Assembly: GCF_001866075.3 (NCBI RefSeq)
Contig: NZ_CP063356.1
Span: forward strand, 3,090,164-3,154,163
DNA from: Anaerobacillus isosaccharinicus
Lineage (GTDB): Bacteria; Bacillota; Bacilli; Bacillales; Anaerobacillaceae
Direction: 5' to 3'
DNA: 64,000 nt
The translations under genes and the position numbers were made by a program. Positions within the stretch are counted from its first letter, which is position 1; each line of letters opens with the position of its first letter. The notes beneath the pieces were generated by a model. It saw nothing but the letters and a program-made list of their open reading frames with translations. It was not told where the DNA came from and ran no database searches. This document shows positions 28,208 through 36,982 of the stretch, in pieces.

Positions 28208-28647
28208 GGGGCTTCGTATTTTTCAATAGTAGAAATTAAAAATTGTTGTATTTCCATTTCATTTTCATCACTAATCACAACTTCAACCATATTTATTAGT
28301 TCTTCACGGTCTATCTCAGCATTGTAGAGAAATGTTTCAGAAATAAAATAGCCTTTTTTTCCTTCAATAAAAAAAGGTTGTTTGTTACCATGATCATCCG
28401 TAAACTCAATTACATCAGCACCGATGGCATCTTGTAAGGTTTCATCATAAATAATAAATTTGGCATAAAGAGGACCAATACGCTTACGGTTATCGTTCGC
28501 AAGCAAAACATGAAAATTTATTAGAGAACGCTCCTCATCAATGATTATCTTACTTTCTTCAGTATTAGGAGTAATATTTGGCTCATTACCACAGGCAGTT
28601 AGAATGAAAAGTATAATTAATAGCACTAAAATTAACTTCGATTTCAT
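28204..28647 (-). CDS. Lipoprotein, unknown function
   Basis: A 147-residue protein with a lipoprotein signal ending LTAC (Cys about residue 18), so it is membrane-anchored outside the cell or in the forespore space. The mature part is acidic, with no family I recognise. The start was set at the ATG after AAAGGAGAAT; a longer frame from 28734 would translate through a palindromic repeat. Its stop overlaps that of the convergent pseudouridine synthase by four bases. Confidence 0.65.
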   Translation of the reverse strand: MKSKLILVLLIILFILTACGNEPNITPNTEESKIIIDEERSLINFHVLLANDNRKRIGPLYAKFIIYDETLQDAIGADVIEFTDDHGNKQPFFIEGKKGYFISETFLYNAEIDREELINMVEVVISDENEMEIQQFLISTIEKYEAP

Positions 28648-28670
28648 ATAAGATTCTCCTTTAAATCTGA

Positions 28671-28759
28671 AATTTAGAATGCAAAATGTAGAATTTAAAA
28701 TGCTGAATAAAATGCTTCGAAGCAACGCTTTCATAATTCTGCATTCTACATTCTACATT
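28671..28759. repeat. Heptamer-built palindromic intergenic repeat, copy C
   Basis: The left arm reads AATTTAG AATGCAA AATGTAG AATTTAA AATGCTG; the right arm on the minus strand reads AATGTAG AATGTAG AATGCAG AATT. The centre AATGCTTCGAAGC matches copy B. It lies between prpE and the lipoprotein gene. Confidence 0.8.
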
Positions 28760-28762
28760 GGC

Positions 28763-29503
28763 TTAGTCTTCAAACTCCCTAAACTTCTCTGGTACAAATG
28801 GTTGTTTTGATGGGACTGAAATAGCTTCTTTTTCAGGGTATCGAAATGCTGTTAGTTTTCCCCCAAAAACGCAACCAGTGTCAATGTTAATCGTCCCATT
28901 TATCAAACGGGGCTCTTTTACTGGTGTATGACCGTAAACAATAAATGATTTTTTATCCGTGTGATTTTTTGCCCAATCTCGTCGGACTGGTGAGCCATCA
29001 GGATTTTGCTCTCCGGTAATATCACCGTATAAAACAAATGTTTTTACCTTTTTATCTGTTCTACCTATGTAGTCAGACCTTATCCCGGCATGGGCAATCA
29101 CAAGTTTTTTATCAGCTAATGTTAAATATAAAGGGGCACTTTCATATAATTCCATATATTTTGAGCGAATAAGCGTGTACTCCTCTTTTGAAAGTACTTT
29201 TAATTCAGCGACAGTCGTTTCTAAGCCATGTGTTGCTTGAACTTTTCTCCCTAAGAAATAGCGATACAATTTATCACAATGATTACCTGGTGTATAATGT
29301 GCTAAACCTCTTTTGACAATTTCAGAGACAATATCAATAACCTTGAGAGAATATGGTCCTCGATCTGTTAAATCACCGACAAAAGCAAGCTTACGACCTT
29401 TTGGGTGTACCGGATAACCTTCGGACCAATTGTAACCTAAATATTTTGTTAGGTCTTCAAATTCCTCGAAACATCCATGAATATCCCCAATTATATCGTA
29501 CAT
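28763..29503 (-). CDS. prpE: Bis(5'-nucleosyl)-tetraphosphatase PrpE
   Basis: A 246-residue PPP-family metallophosphatase that splits Ap4A asymmetrically; in Bacillus it also affects spore germination. Metal-binding motifs GDIHG (residues 6-10), GDLTDRG, GNHC and VIAHAGIR are all present, and [14 protein letters not shown] matches B. subtilis PrpE closely. The ATG start gives the usual length; an in-frame GTG nine bases upstream is an alternative, and neither has a strong ribosome site. Confidence 0.92.
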   Translation of the reverse strand: MYDIIGDIHGCFEEFEDLTKYLGYNWSEGYPVHPKGRKLAFVGDLTDRGPYSLKVIDIVSEIVKRGLAHYTPGNHCDKLYRYFLGRKVQATHGLETTVAELKVLSKEEYTLIRSKYMELYESAPLYLTLADKKLVIAHAGIRSDYIGRTDKKVKTFVLYGDITGEQNPDGSPVRRDWAKNHTDKKSFIVYGHTPVKEPRLINGTINIDTGCVFGGKLTAFRYPEKEAISVPSKQPFVPEKFREFED

Positions 29504-29766
29504 TGTTATCACATCTTTCTAAATTATTTTGGTATTTATAGCATTTCAGTGTTAAAGAAAAGCATACTTTTATTAAAATAAGTGATAATGACCCTAAATT
29601 GACTCATAAAATAAAGTAAGGAAATGATATAATAGGATTTTGCTTTTTGTAATTTACTTTAGTGTATTCAATAATGACAATAATTTAATATCGGTTTATT
29701 AAAAATTATCTATAAGTGTTCTTATACGATTGTAGAATATTTTTCTAAAATTAACAAAAATAAAAA
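29504..29766 (+). promoter_or_regulatory. Region upstream of the IS; ancestral yjbQ promoter/leader
   Basis: This AT-rich stretch has no convincing frame. Joining its end (AAAAAGGTGTGTGA) to the sequence after the IS rebuilds AAAAAGGTG followed eight to nine bases later by the TTG start of yjbQ, so this was probably the yjbQ promoter and leader before the insertion. TATAAT-like boxes occur (for example GATATAATAGG near 29625), but I cannot fix a -35. Confidence 0.45.
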
Positions 29767-31512
29767 GGTGTGTGAGAGACTGCTGAAATTATAAGCATTT
29801 TAAAGTTCTCACACTGAAATTAAAAAGATTAGGAAGTGTTCAAATCACATTTCCTAATCTTTTTTGTATTTTGGCTCTTTAAGAGTAAATTAATGGGCTA
29901 TTACTAACCCATTAACGTGATAATTCGTTTCATATTCACTACGAAGATGGTTGTTGCACTTTGTATGTGCATACCTAAGAGACCATGGGAATGACTTTTT
30001 TTAAACCCATGGCGATTCTTTAGCTCTGCGTTCTTAGCCTCGATCATATACCTATTTTTCGCTAACTCTTTGAACTCTTCTGTTTCCTGATAGAGTTGGT
30101 GTTCCTCATGAAATTTATCCTTCTTCAAAGTTACGGTATATGTTTTACTTGCAGATCCTTCTTTATAACAGCCTTCTCTTAGTGGACATACCTTACATTT
30201 CTCAATATCAAAGTAATGGGTTTCTCGTAATACGGTTCCTTCCGTTGCGTGTTTTTTCTTCCCATGTAAAGCTTTTTTAATTGCCATATGCCCTGCTGTA
30301 CATACATATCGCCCAGCATCCTTATTGTAATCAAATTCACCTGTTGCCCTTTTAGTGCCCTCTGATACAGTTTTACTTAATTTCGATACTAACTTAATTT
30401 CTTTTTCTTTTGTATATTCAATCATATCTTTCTCAGAGTAAGCTCCGTCGCCAATGAATGCTTTCACTTCAATTCCATTTTCAATTGATTTCTCAATTAA
30501 TTCTTTTGCCTGTTTTCCGTCATTCTGTTCACCTGTTGTAACAACAGCTGATGTCACAATACGCTCTGGAACCATAGCGATGTGAGTTTTGTATCCAAAA
30601 AAGGATGTGTCTGAACTCTTATGTCCAACTTTTGCATCTTTTTCTACAGTTGAATTTAAGTGTTCGATATCATCGTTGACAATCTCCTCTAATAAATGAG
30701 CTTTTAATCTTACGTCTTCTTTAACGTATAACTGCTCGTCCTTTTTAATGATATCTACTAATTGATTACAATAGTTAATATGGTCAACTAATTCACTCGT
30801 ACTTGGCTTAGTAGGCATTTTATCTTTATAAGTGTCGTCCTGTTTATAAACGCTCTTCCTTAACTGTTTGGACTGTTCAATCAAGATTTCAATAGGTGAT
30901 TTAGAGTTAAACATACTATTTGTATGAGTGGAATCCGCAATGATTTGGTTGGATTTAATAAGCCCTTCTTTCAAGGCAATCTCAACCGTCTTTTTAATAA
31001 GTAAATTTAATAATGATTCGTCTTGTAATCGAAGTTTTCTAAATTTAGTTAAGCTTGTTGGATGAACCATTTTATCTTCAGGTGCTACATCTAAAAAGTA
31101 TTTAAATGACATATCAAACGTCGCTCTCTCAATCAAATCACGATCAGACATTGGGTACATCACCTTGAGTAATAGTAACTTAAACATCATAATTGGACAT
31201 TTGGCTGTAGCGCCAAATGCCTCATTATACATATCTTTTAATTCGTCATAGATAAATTCAAAGTCAACTAAGTTATTAAACTTCCTCAAGAAATGATTTT
31301 CTGGGATTAGTATATCGTAAAGTTCACTGTACGAACTGAGCATTAGTTCTTTTTTAGGTAGCATAGTTTCACCAATTTTCTAATGATTTTCTATCTCTAT
31401 AATACCATTTTTCCTTCACCAGCTAAATAATGCGTATGAAAAAAGGAAGAGTTTCCTCTTCCTTTTCTCACGAAGGCGATATTGAGACTTTTTCAGCAGT
31501 CTCGGTGTGTGA
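29767..31512. mobile_element. IS1182-type insertion sequence with 9-bp target duplication
   Basis: Inverted repeats GAGACTGCTGAAA lie at 29776-29788 and, reversed, at 31491-31503. Outside them GGTGTGTGA occurs as a perfect 9-bp direct repeat at 29767-29775 and 31504-31512, so the element itself is 29776-31503 (1728 bp). It carries one intact transposase gene on the minus strand and a hairpin terminator (GATTAGGAA / TTCCTAATC) at its left end. The insertion lies in the leader of yjbQ, four bases before the start codon. Intact ends and duplication suggest a recent event. Confidence 0.85.
29904..31364 (-). CDS. IS1182-family DDE transposase
   Basis: A 486-residue transposase that appears intact. 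The N-terminal DUF772-type region (MMFKLLLLKVMYPMSDRDLIERA) is followed by DDE catalytic blocks at IADSTHTNS, AFIGDGAYSEKDM and RYMIEAKNAELKNRHG, and a cysteine-rich insertion (KCKVCPLREGC) typical of the family. It starts at ATG 127 bases inside the right inverted repeat end. It is transcribed away from yjbQ. Confidence 0.92.
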   Translation of the reverse strand: MLPKKELMLSSYSELYDILIPENHFLRKFNNLVDFEFIYDELKDMYNEAFGATAKCPIMMFKLLLLKVMYPMSDRDLIERATFDMSFKYFLDVAPEDKMVHPTSLTKFRKLRLQDESLLNLLIKKTVEIALKEGLIKSNQIIADSTHTNSMFNSKSPIEILIEQSKQLRKSVYKQDDTYKDKMPTKPSTSELVDHINYCNQLVDIIKKDEQLYVKEDVRLKAHLLEEIVNDDIEHLNSTVEKDAKVGHKSSDTSFFGYKTHIAMVPERIVTSAVVTTGEQNDGKQAKELIEKSIENGIEVKAFIGDGAYSEKDMIEYTKEKEIKLVSKLSKTVSEGTKRATGEFDYNKDAGRYVCTAGHMAIKKALHGKKKHATEGTVLRETHYFDIEKCKVCPLREGCYKEGSASKTYTVTLKKDKFHEEHQLYQETEEFKELAKNRYMIEAKNAELKNRHGFKKSHSHGLLGMHIQSATTIFVVNMKRIITLMG

Positions 31513-31516
31513 CGCA

Positions 31517-33586
31517 TTGTTTTCTTTTGAACTCCCTGTTACAGATCCGGTGCTAATCTTTGCATTAGCAATGGTTATTTTCTTACTAGCACCAATTCTA
31601 ATGAACAGATTAAGAATTCCTGGAATAATTGGGTTAATTATCGCAGGTATCGTTGTAGGACCAAATGGGCTTGGGGTACTTAATCGTGACCCAACAATTG
31701 TATTGCTAGGAACGGTTGGTCTTTTATATATTATTTTCATTGCAGGATTAGAAATTGATTTAGATGGATTTAAAAAATATCGAAATCGGAGCATAGTTTT
31801 TGGTTTATTATCATTTACGATTCCTTTTATGATGGGAGCCGCATTAGGGTTATTTTTACAGTATTCTATTCCAGCAGCAATTTTATTAGGGTCAATATTA
31901 GGGTCTCATACCTTACTAGCTTATCCAATTGCAAGTCGTCTTGGGGTTGCTAAAAATAAGGCGGTCACGACAGCAGTTGGTGGCTTAATCATGACGGATA
32001 CGCTAGCGCTTTTAATTCTGGCTATAATTGCTGGAATGAAGCAAGGAGACATTACCGCTATGTACTGGGTCCAATTAGGAGGTTCTCTAGCATTATATGT
32101 ACTGATTGTCTTAATTGGAGTCCCTATTATTGGAAAGTTTTTCTTTCGAAATATGAGTAGCCATGGAGCTATGGATTATTTATTTGTCATGTCAGTTTTG
32201 TTTGTCTGTGCGTATTTAGCATCTGTTGCCGGAGTTCAACCAATTATCGGTGCTTTCTTGGCTGGTCTTGCGTTAAATCGGTTAATTTTTGAGCAAGGAC
32301 CTTTAATGAATAGGATTAAATTTGTTGGAAATGCCTTATTTATTCCCTTTTTTCTACTATCCGTTGGAATGTTAGTTGACTTCCGAGTTCTGATTGAACA
32401 ACCACAGGCGTTGTTGTTTGCCTTTTCAATTGTGTTGTTAGTAAATTTTGGGAAATTGCTGGCTGCTTGGATTTCTGCAAAGATCTACAGCTACTCCACT
32501 GACGAAGTGAAATTAATGTATGGCTTAACAATTCCGCAAGCAGCAGCAACATTAGCGGCGACATTAGTCGGCTTTGAATTAGGTCTATTCAACGTAGCCG
32601 TTGTAAATGGAGTTATTATCATGATCTTAGTAACTTGCTTAATTGGACCATACATGGTAGAAAAATATAGCCGTAAAATTGCTGAATTTGAAGAAGAACA
32701 GCCGTATGAACGAACAGGTGCACCAGAGCGAATTTTGATTCATTTGGCTAATCCTAAAACGATTGAGTCATTATTAGACTTGGCGTTTATCATTAAAACA
32801 CCTACGTCATCAGAACCGCTTTATCCTATTTCTGTAGTAAGCTCAAACGGCGGAGGTGAAGCAAGCAAAGTTGCAGAAGCTGAAAAAATGCTTGGTCATG
32901 CAGTTATGTATGCATCAGGGGCTGATATTCCAATCCGCCTTTTAACTAGAGTTGACCACAATCCAGCAAAAGGAATTGTTCGCGCCATCACCGACACGAG
33001 AATTTCTACTGTTATCGTTGGTTGGAATGGGAAATTATCTACATCCCAAAAAATATTAGGTGGTGTACTTGATCAAGTATTAGAACAAACGAATCAAACA
33101 ATGCTCGTTACAAAGTTAACTCATCCACTTAACACGACAAAGAGGATCATCCTAATTTTGCCTCCAATGGTTGCAAGAAAGCCGGGGTTTAAAGAAACGA
33201 TCCGGATCGTCAAAAAAATCGCATCTCAGCTAGGAGCTACACTCCTTTGCCTAGTTATAAAAGGTGACCAAAACTATTATAAACGGCTAATCGAAGAACA
33301 AAAGCCAGAGTTAAATTTTACATTGGAAACTGTTGATAAATGGAAAGATTTAGAGAAAAACTACTTTCATCGCTTCAAAGATGACGATTTAATTATTGTG
33401 ATTAGTGCACGCCGTGGCACCATTGCATGGCATCCATATTTAGAAAGGTTACCAAAAGAAATTGCATCAGTTACACCAGAAAGTTTTATTGTCGTTTTTC
33501 CTGAAGAAGATGAAAATATTGATTTACGTGGCTCAAGAGGGACCACATTGCCAACATCTGTTCTACCAGATAGAGAATATGAATGA
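31517..33586 (+). CDS. yjbQ: CPA2-family cation/proton antiporter YjbQ
   Basis: A 689-residue membrane protein. Residues 1 to about 390 form the Kef-type antiporter domain with about 12 helices (RIPGIIGLIIAGIVVGPNGLG, GSHTLLAYPIASRLG). The C-terminal 300 residues are soluble and resemble UspA-like domains. It exchanges K+ or Na+ for protons. The TTG start at 31517 is inferred by removing the IS: the rebuilt leader gives AAAAAGGTG before it. The frame can be read further upstream to 31430, but those codons lie inside the IS. The gene is intact yet cut off from its original promoter; GGTG is retained in the duplicated target just before the start. Confidence 0.85.
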   Translation: MFSFELPVTDPVLIFALAMVIFLLAPILMNRLRIPGIIGLIIAGIVVGPNGLGVLNRDPTIVLLGTVGLLYIIFIAGLEIDLDGFKKYRNRSIVFGLLSFTIPFMMGAALGLFLQYSIPAAILLGSILGSHTLLAYPIASRLGVAKNKAVTTAVGGLIMTDTLALLILAIIAGMKQGDITAMYWVQLGGSLALYVLIVLIGVPIIGKFFFRNMSSHGAMDYLFVMSVLFVCAYLASVAGVQPIIGAFLAGLALNRLIFEQGPLMNRIKFVGNALFIPFFLLSVGMLVDFRVLIEQPQALLFAFSIVLLVNFGKLLAAWISAKIYSYSTDEVKLMYGLTIPQAAATLAATLVGFELGLFNVAVVNGVIIMILVTCLIGPYMVEKYSRKIAEFEEEQPYERTGAPERILIHLANPKTIESLLDLAFIIKTPTSSEPLYPISVVSSNGGGEASKVAEAEKMLGHAVMYASGADIPIRLLTRVDHNPAKGIVRAITDTRISTVIVGWNGKLSTSQKILGGVLDQVLEQTNQTMLVTKLTHPLNTTKRIILILPPMVARKPGFKETIRIVKKIASQLGATLLCLVIKGDQNYYKRLIEEQKPELNFTLETVDKWKDLEKNYFHRFKDDDLIIVISARRGTIAWHPYLERLPKEIASVTPESFIVVFPEEDENIDLRGSRGTTLPTSVLPDREYE

Positions 33587-33621
33587 GAGAATAGGTGAAC
33601 TATGAATAAAAAAACAATTCT

Positions 33622-33669
33622 TTGCTAATTTCCAGGTACGTGCTATAATTATTAGGACCAAGTGCTAAT
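33622..33669 (+). promoter_or_regulatory. fabI promoter with FapR-type operator
   Basis: TATAAT (33644-33649) has TTGCTA 16 bases upstream. Directly overlapping the expected start point is ATTAGGACCAAGTGCTAAT (33651-33669), an inverted repeat fitting the FapR consensus (TTAGTACC-like half-sites). FapR represses fatty acid synthesis genes and is released by malonyl-CoA; fabI is a known target in B. subtilis. Confidence 0.75.
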
Positions 33670-33705
33670 AACAACTATTATATCTAAATAAAGGAGGATT
33701 TTTTG

Positions 33706-34494
33706 ATGAATTTATTATCGTTAGAAAATCGCACATTTGTAGTCATGGGAGTGGCTAATAGACGCAGTATTGCATGGGGAATTGCCCAATCATTATCAAA
33801 AGCCGGTGCTAGATTAATATTTACATACGCGGGTGAAAGACTAGAAAAAAATGTTAGGGAATTAGCTGAAACATTAGAGCGTGATGATTATTTAGTTCTT
33901 CCTTGTGATATTTCAAGTGATGAGGAAATTTCAAAGACATTTAAAACAATCAAAGAAGAAGTGGGTATCATTCACGGTGTTGCTCACTGTATCGCTTTTG
34001 CCAACAAAGAAGAGTTAGAAGGAGAATATCTATCAACTACTCGTGAAGGTTTTTTACTTGCTCAAAATATTAGTGCATACTCTTTGACTGCAGTTGTAAA
34101 AGAAGCAAGAGGTTTAATGACTGAAGGTGGTAGTATTGTAACGTTAACGTATTTAGGTGGAGAGCGTGTTGTGAAACATTATAATGTCATGGGTGTTGCT
34201 AAAGCAGCCTTAGATGCAAGTGTGAAATACTTAGCTAACGACTTAGGGCAAGAAGGAATTCGTGTAAATGCTATTTCTGCAGGACCTATTCGAACATTAG
34301 CAGCAAAAGGGATTTCGGACTTTAATGAAGTTATGAAAGAATTCGAAACAAATGCACCACTTCGTAGAGCTGTAACACAAGAAGAAGTTGGCGATACTGC
34401 CCTGTTTTTAATGAGTGACTTATCAAGAGGTATTACTGGTGAATTACTCCATGTTGATGGTGGCTACAACATCATTGGCTTAATGAAAAATTAA
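33706..34494 (+). CDS. fabI: Enoyl-[acyl-carrier-protein] reductase (NADH)
   Basis: A 262-residue short-chain dehydrogenase that performs the last reduction of fatty acid elongation. The cofactor loop GVANRRSIAWG is at residues 15-25, and the catalytic pair is Y159 and K166 (Y-x6-K) with a second Tyr at 149. It is the triclosan-target FabI rather than FabL. It starts at ATG after AAGGAGGATT. A FapR-type operator lies upstream and a terminator follows. Confidence 0.96.
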   Translation: MNLLSLENRTFVVMGVANRRSIAWGIAQSLSKAGARLIFTYAGERLEKNVRELAETLERDDYLVLPCDISSDEEISKTFKTIKEEVGIIHGVAHCIAFANKEELEGEYLSTTREGFLLAQNISAYSLTAVVKEARGLMTEGGSIVTLTYLGGERVVKHYNVMGVAKAALDASVKYLANDLGQEGIRVNAISAGPIRTLAAKGISDFNEVMKEFETNAPLRRAVTQEEVGDTALFLMSDLSRGITGELLHVDGGYNIIGLMKN

Positions 34495-34500
34495 CAAGTT

Positions 34501-34538
34501 AAGGCGCATAACATTTATGATGTTACGCGCCTTTTTTT
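34501..34538 (+). terminator. Rho-independent terminator after fabI
   Basis: AAGGCGCATAACA pairs with TGTTACGCGCCTT around TTTATGA, followed by TTTTTT. Confidence 0.88.
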
Positions 34539-34631
34539 ATATTAATTATTAATTTACTCTAACAGAATGGATCCTAATTTCATATGTATAGTATTAGGGG
34601 GCCGGCCTCTATGTTTTTTTCGGAGGTGAAC

Positions 34632-34721
34632 ATGATGGGATATCCAGCAACTAGTGGATTTGCACTAATTGTAGTGCTGTTCATTTTATTAGTAATCGTT
34701 GGCACAGCTTACGTTTGGTAA
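34632..34721 (+). CDS. YjcZ-family small sporulation protein
   Basis: A 29-residue peptide, MMGYPATSGFALIVVLFILL... ending GTAYVW, with a short polar N-terminus and a single hydrophobic helix. This is the pattern of the YjcZ/YrkK-type tiny spore membrane proteins, which often read GYGGGFALIVVLFILLVIVG. The ribosome site GGAGGTGAAC is strong and a terminator follows. A sporulation sigma factor promoter is expected, but I cannot fix one. Confidence 0.82.
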   Translation: MMGYPATSGFALIVVLFILLVIVGTAYVW

Positions 34722-34735
34722 TAAATTCTCCTGCG

Positions 34736-34763
34736 AGAGGAAGACCTCGGTCTTCCTCTTAAT
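34736..34763 (+). terminator. Terminator after the YjcZ-type gene
   Basis: AGAGGAAGAC pairs with GTCTTCCTCT around a four-base loop; the tail TTAATTAT is weakly T-rich. Confidence 0.7.
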
Positions 34764-34908
34764 TATGGAAGTTTCATATTTGTTTAATTTAGTGTTGTCA
34801 GAAATCCAAGTCACAAGTGTAGTGAACTTTGATTTCATTAAGCATACAAACGAATAATGAGTCGTATGTATGGTATAGGTCAATTTTTGAAAAAAGGTGG
34901 TTATCGTC

Positions 34909-35265
34909 ATGATTTCCATTTCTATCTTTGAATTTATTTTAATAGGTCTTGCAACATTTCGACTTACACGGCTAATTGTATTTGATACAATCACAGTCTT
35001 TCTTAGAAAGCCATTTCACGAAATGATTGAAGAAACAAACGAGGATGGGCAAGTAGAAACATATTTGCAAATCAAAGGAGAAGGATTAAAGTTTTGGATA
35101 GGTGAACTTTTAAGTTGTTATTGGTGTGTAGGAGTATGGGTTTCTATCATCCTAGTAGTAGGCTATATGATGTTCCCTGGTTTAGTGGGCATAGTAATTC
35201 TAATCTTAGCAATAGCTGCTGTTGCCTCTATTATTGAGATGATTGTTAGTAAACTAGTTGTTTGA
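34909..35265 (+). CDS. yjcA: DUF1360 sporulation membrane protein YjcA
   Basis: A 118-residue protein with hydrophobic helices at both ends (about residues 3-18 and 77-112) and a conserved core: ATFRLTRLIVFDTIT, FLRKPF and LLSCYWCVGVWVS. This is the DUF1360 family that includes B. subtilis YjcA, found in the mother cell and needed for normal spore coat. The ATG was chosen because AAAAAGGTGG lies about nine bases upstream; an in-frame GTG inside it is less likely. It marks the left border of the spore-surface island. Confidence 0.85.
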   Translation: MISISIFEFILIGLATFRLTRLIVFDTITVFLRKPFHEMIEETNEDGQVETYLQIKGEGLKFWIGELLSCYWCVGVWVSIILVVGYMMFPGLVGIVILILAIAAVASIIEMIVSKLVV

Positions 35266-35269
35266 ATAA

Positions 35270-35303
35270 GAAAGGTCACCAAAAATTTGGTGGCCTTTTC
35301 TTA
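35270..35303 (+). terminator. Rho-independent terminator after yjcA
   Basis: AAGGTCACCAAA pairs with TTTGGTGGCCTT (one G-T), followed by TTCTTAT. Confidence 0.75.
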
Positions 35304-35334
35304 TAACGCATTAATTTGCATTTTTTTCCCTGAC

Positions 35335-36105
35335 TTAGAGTGGAACTGACTTTGACTTTGTTTTTTCTAACCATTTATTTTTGATTTTTTTGCTGTTGAT
35401 TGGAATGTAAAGTTCATGATGGACATGTAGCAGTTGATTAATAATTAAGTGATGGTTTTTAATGGCGGTATCTATCATACTTTTCCCATGTTTTCGATAC
35501 TGAAATAAAGGTTCCTCAATTAAGAAACCATCCCAGCCATTTTTTCCAAGGTTGATCCAAAACTCCCAGTCTTCATATCCGTATATAAAATCCTCGTTAT
35601 ACCCACCAACCTGTTCCCAAGCTTCTTTTCTAAATAAGGATGTAGGTGATATGATATTGCGGTAAAGCAAGGTGTAGAAATTATATTTTGGTGGAATGAA
35701 AACATCATCAACGTCGCCAAAGAAGCGCATTCCCATTGAGACAAAGCCAATCTTTGAATTTGTTTCGAGTACTTCAACGGTTTTCTCAACTGTCGTTGGA
35801 TCGATCTTATCATCAGCATCTAATGGTAAAATATACTTTCCAGTAGCAACCTTTATGGCAGTATTTCTAGTGGCCGATATTCCTTTGTTTTTTTTATGAT
35901 GAATGACTTGTGTAATTAAGGACTCCTCAAGCTCTGTTATTTTAGAAAGTGTTAATGGATCAGTAGAGGCATCATTGACAACAATTACCTCAATGTTTTT
36001 GTATGTTTGATTTAATGCAGATTGAATGGCTTCCTCAAGGTAAATTCCATAATTATAACAAGGGATAATGATGCTAACTAGTGGATTTGTTGTTCTGTTT
36101 CCCAC
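35335..36105 (-). CDS. Family 2 glycosyltransferase
   Basis: A 256-residue GT-A enzyme, with VSIIIPCYNYGIYLEEAI near the start, VVNDASTDP for the nucleotide site and the metal-binding LPLDADDKID (DxD). No membrane helices. GTG start at 36105 because GGAGGTTCAAATT stands just before it. It probably transfers a sugar in the cytoplasm of the mother cell; the acceptor is unknown. It heads a minus-strand group with two probable coat proteins. Confidence 0.85.
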   Translation of the reverse strand: MGNRTTNPLVSIIIPCYNYGIYLEEAIQSALNQTYKNIEVIVVNDASTDPLTLSKITELEESLITQVIHHKKNKGISATRNTAIKVATGKYILPLDADDKIDPTTVEKTVEVLETNSKIGFVSMGMRFFGDVDDVFIPPKYNFYTLLYRNIISPTSLFRKEAWEQVGGYNEDFIYGYEDWEFWINLGKNGWDGFLIEEPLFQYRKHGKSMIDTAIKNHHLIINQLLHVHHELYIPINSKKIKNKWLEKTKSKSVPL

Positions 36106-36204
36106 AATTTGAACCTCCCTACTTTGAACGATAATCCCTATTATCATATGTTCGGGAGCATTAATAGTGACAGTAACGATCTGCTAAAAAAACATTGGCT
36201 TTAC

Positions 36205-36843
36205 CTAAAGTGTAATAGATATTTTGTTTAAAGATTTAACACCAGTTGTTAGTTGTTGGAAGTAACAATATCCTTCAATAATCACTTGTTTATCCCTAAT
36301 AGCATTATGAAAGGTAATGTCAAACCCAGAAAAAACTAGTTTTTCTCCAGGCTTAATTTCCGTTGTTTGCTTAGGTTTTAACCAGAGCTCACCTAGTTCA
36401 TTCCACTTTTGTCGCCAGTCTTGATGGAGATAAGACCATTCTTCAAATGAATTGATGAGTTTCTCCTCAGTACCATCTACTTCGCCAATTTTCCCCCCAA
36501 TAATTATTTGTTGTGTTGTATTAACTTTAATACAGATAATCGGAGTAGTTAAGCTTTCATTACCAGTATTTTTTAAAACGAAGCTTCCGTAAATGAACGG
36601 ATTTGCTTCCTTTTCTTGAATGAGGGAGTAATTAAAATAAGCTGTACAATCAATTTTATTCTCGGCTTTCTTCTTTTCGGGAACGGGCTCCTTGTCAAGT
36701 GACTTGCTTTGTAATGCATTTGACAGGAGCAGTTCGTATTTTTCGGAGAGAAATTTATATTTTACTGCTTCAGATTGATAGTAAATCACTTTTTGTCTTA
36801 ACTCAGCTGAATTTAACGTTCGTTTTTTACTCGTTTCTTTCAA
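36205..36843 (-). CDS. Unknown coiled-coil protein, probable spore-surface component
   Basis: A 212-residue protein with a helical N-terminus (LRQKVIYYQSEAVKYKFLSE) and a C-terminal half of about 130 residues that looks like a beta-sandwich (YFNYSLIQEKEANPFIYGSF..). TTG start, eight bases after GGAGG. The helical stretch resembles that of the protein at 37881-38444 (LKQKIIHLQAELSRYKQLV), so the two may share a coat-targeting or assembly segment. I do not recognise a named family. Its location among coat and glycosyltransferase genes suggests a spore role. Confidence 0.6.
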   Translation of the reverse strand: MKETSKKRTLNSAELRQKVIYYQSEAVKYKFLSEKYELLLSNALQSKSLDKEPVPEKKKAENKIDCTAYFNYSLIQEKEANPFIYGSFVLKNTGNESLTTPIICIKVNTTQQIIIGGKIGEVDGTEEKLINSFEEWSYLHQDWRQKWNELGELWLKPKQTTEIKPGEKLVFSGFDITFHNAIRDKQVIIEGYCYFQQLTTGVKSLNKISITL

Positions 36844-36928
36844 ATATAACACCCTCCTTTAAAGCTTCTTTAAAGATATGTATGCGCAGTGGCTTGTCAG
36901 TATTTGATTGACTTTAAATAGTTTAAAT

Positions 36929-36968
36929 AGAAAAAAGGTAAGCTAGATTTGACTGATCTAGCTTACCT
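36929..36968 (-). terminator. Terminator after the Cys-rich coat-type gene
   Basis: AAGGTAAGCTAGAT and ATCTAGCTTACCTT form a 14-base stem. On the minus strand it is followed by a T-run (TTTTTTCTA). Confidence 0.88.
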
Positions 36969-36982
36969 TGGTCGTTACCACA

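Noticed and set aside
31430-31516. Upstream extension of yjbQ with in-frame ATG
   Set aside because: These codons lie in the IS end; removal of the IS gives a native TTG start with a proper ribosome site.
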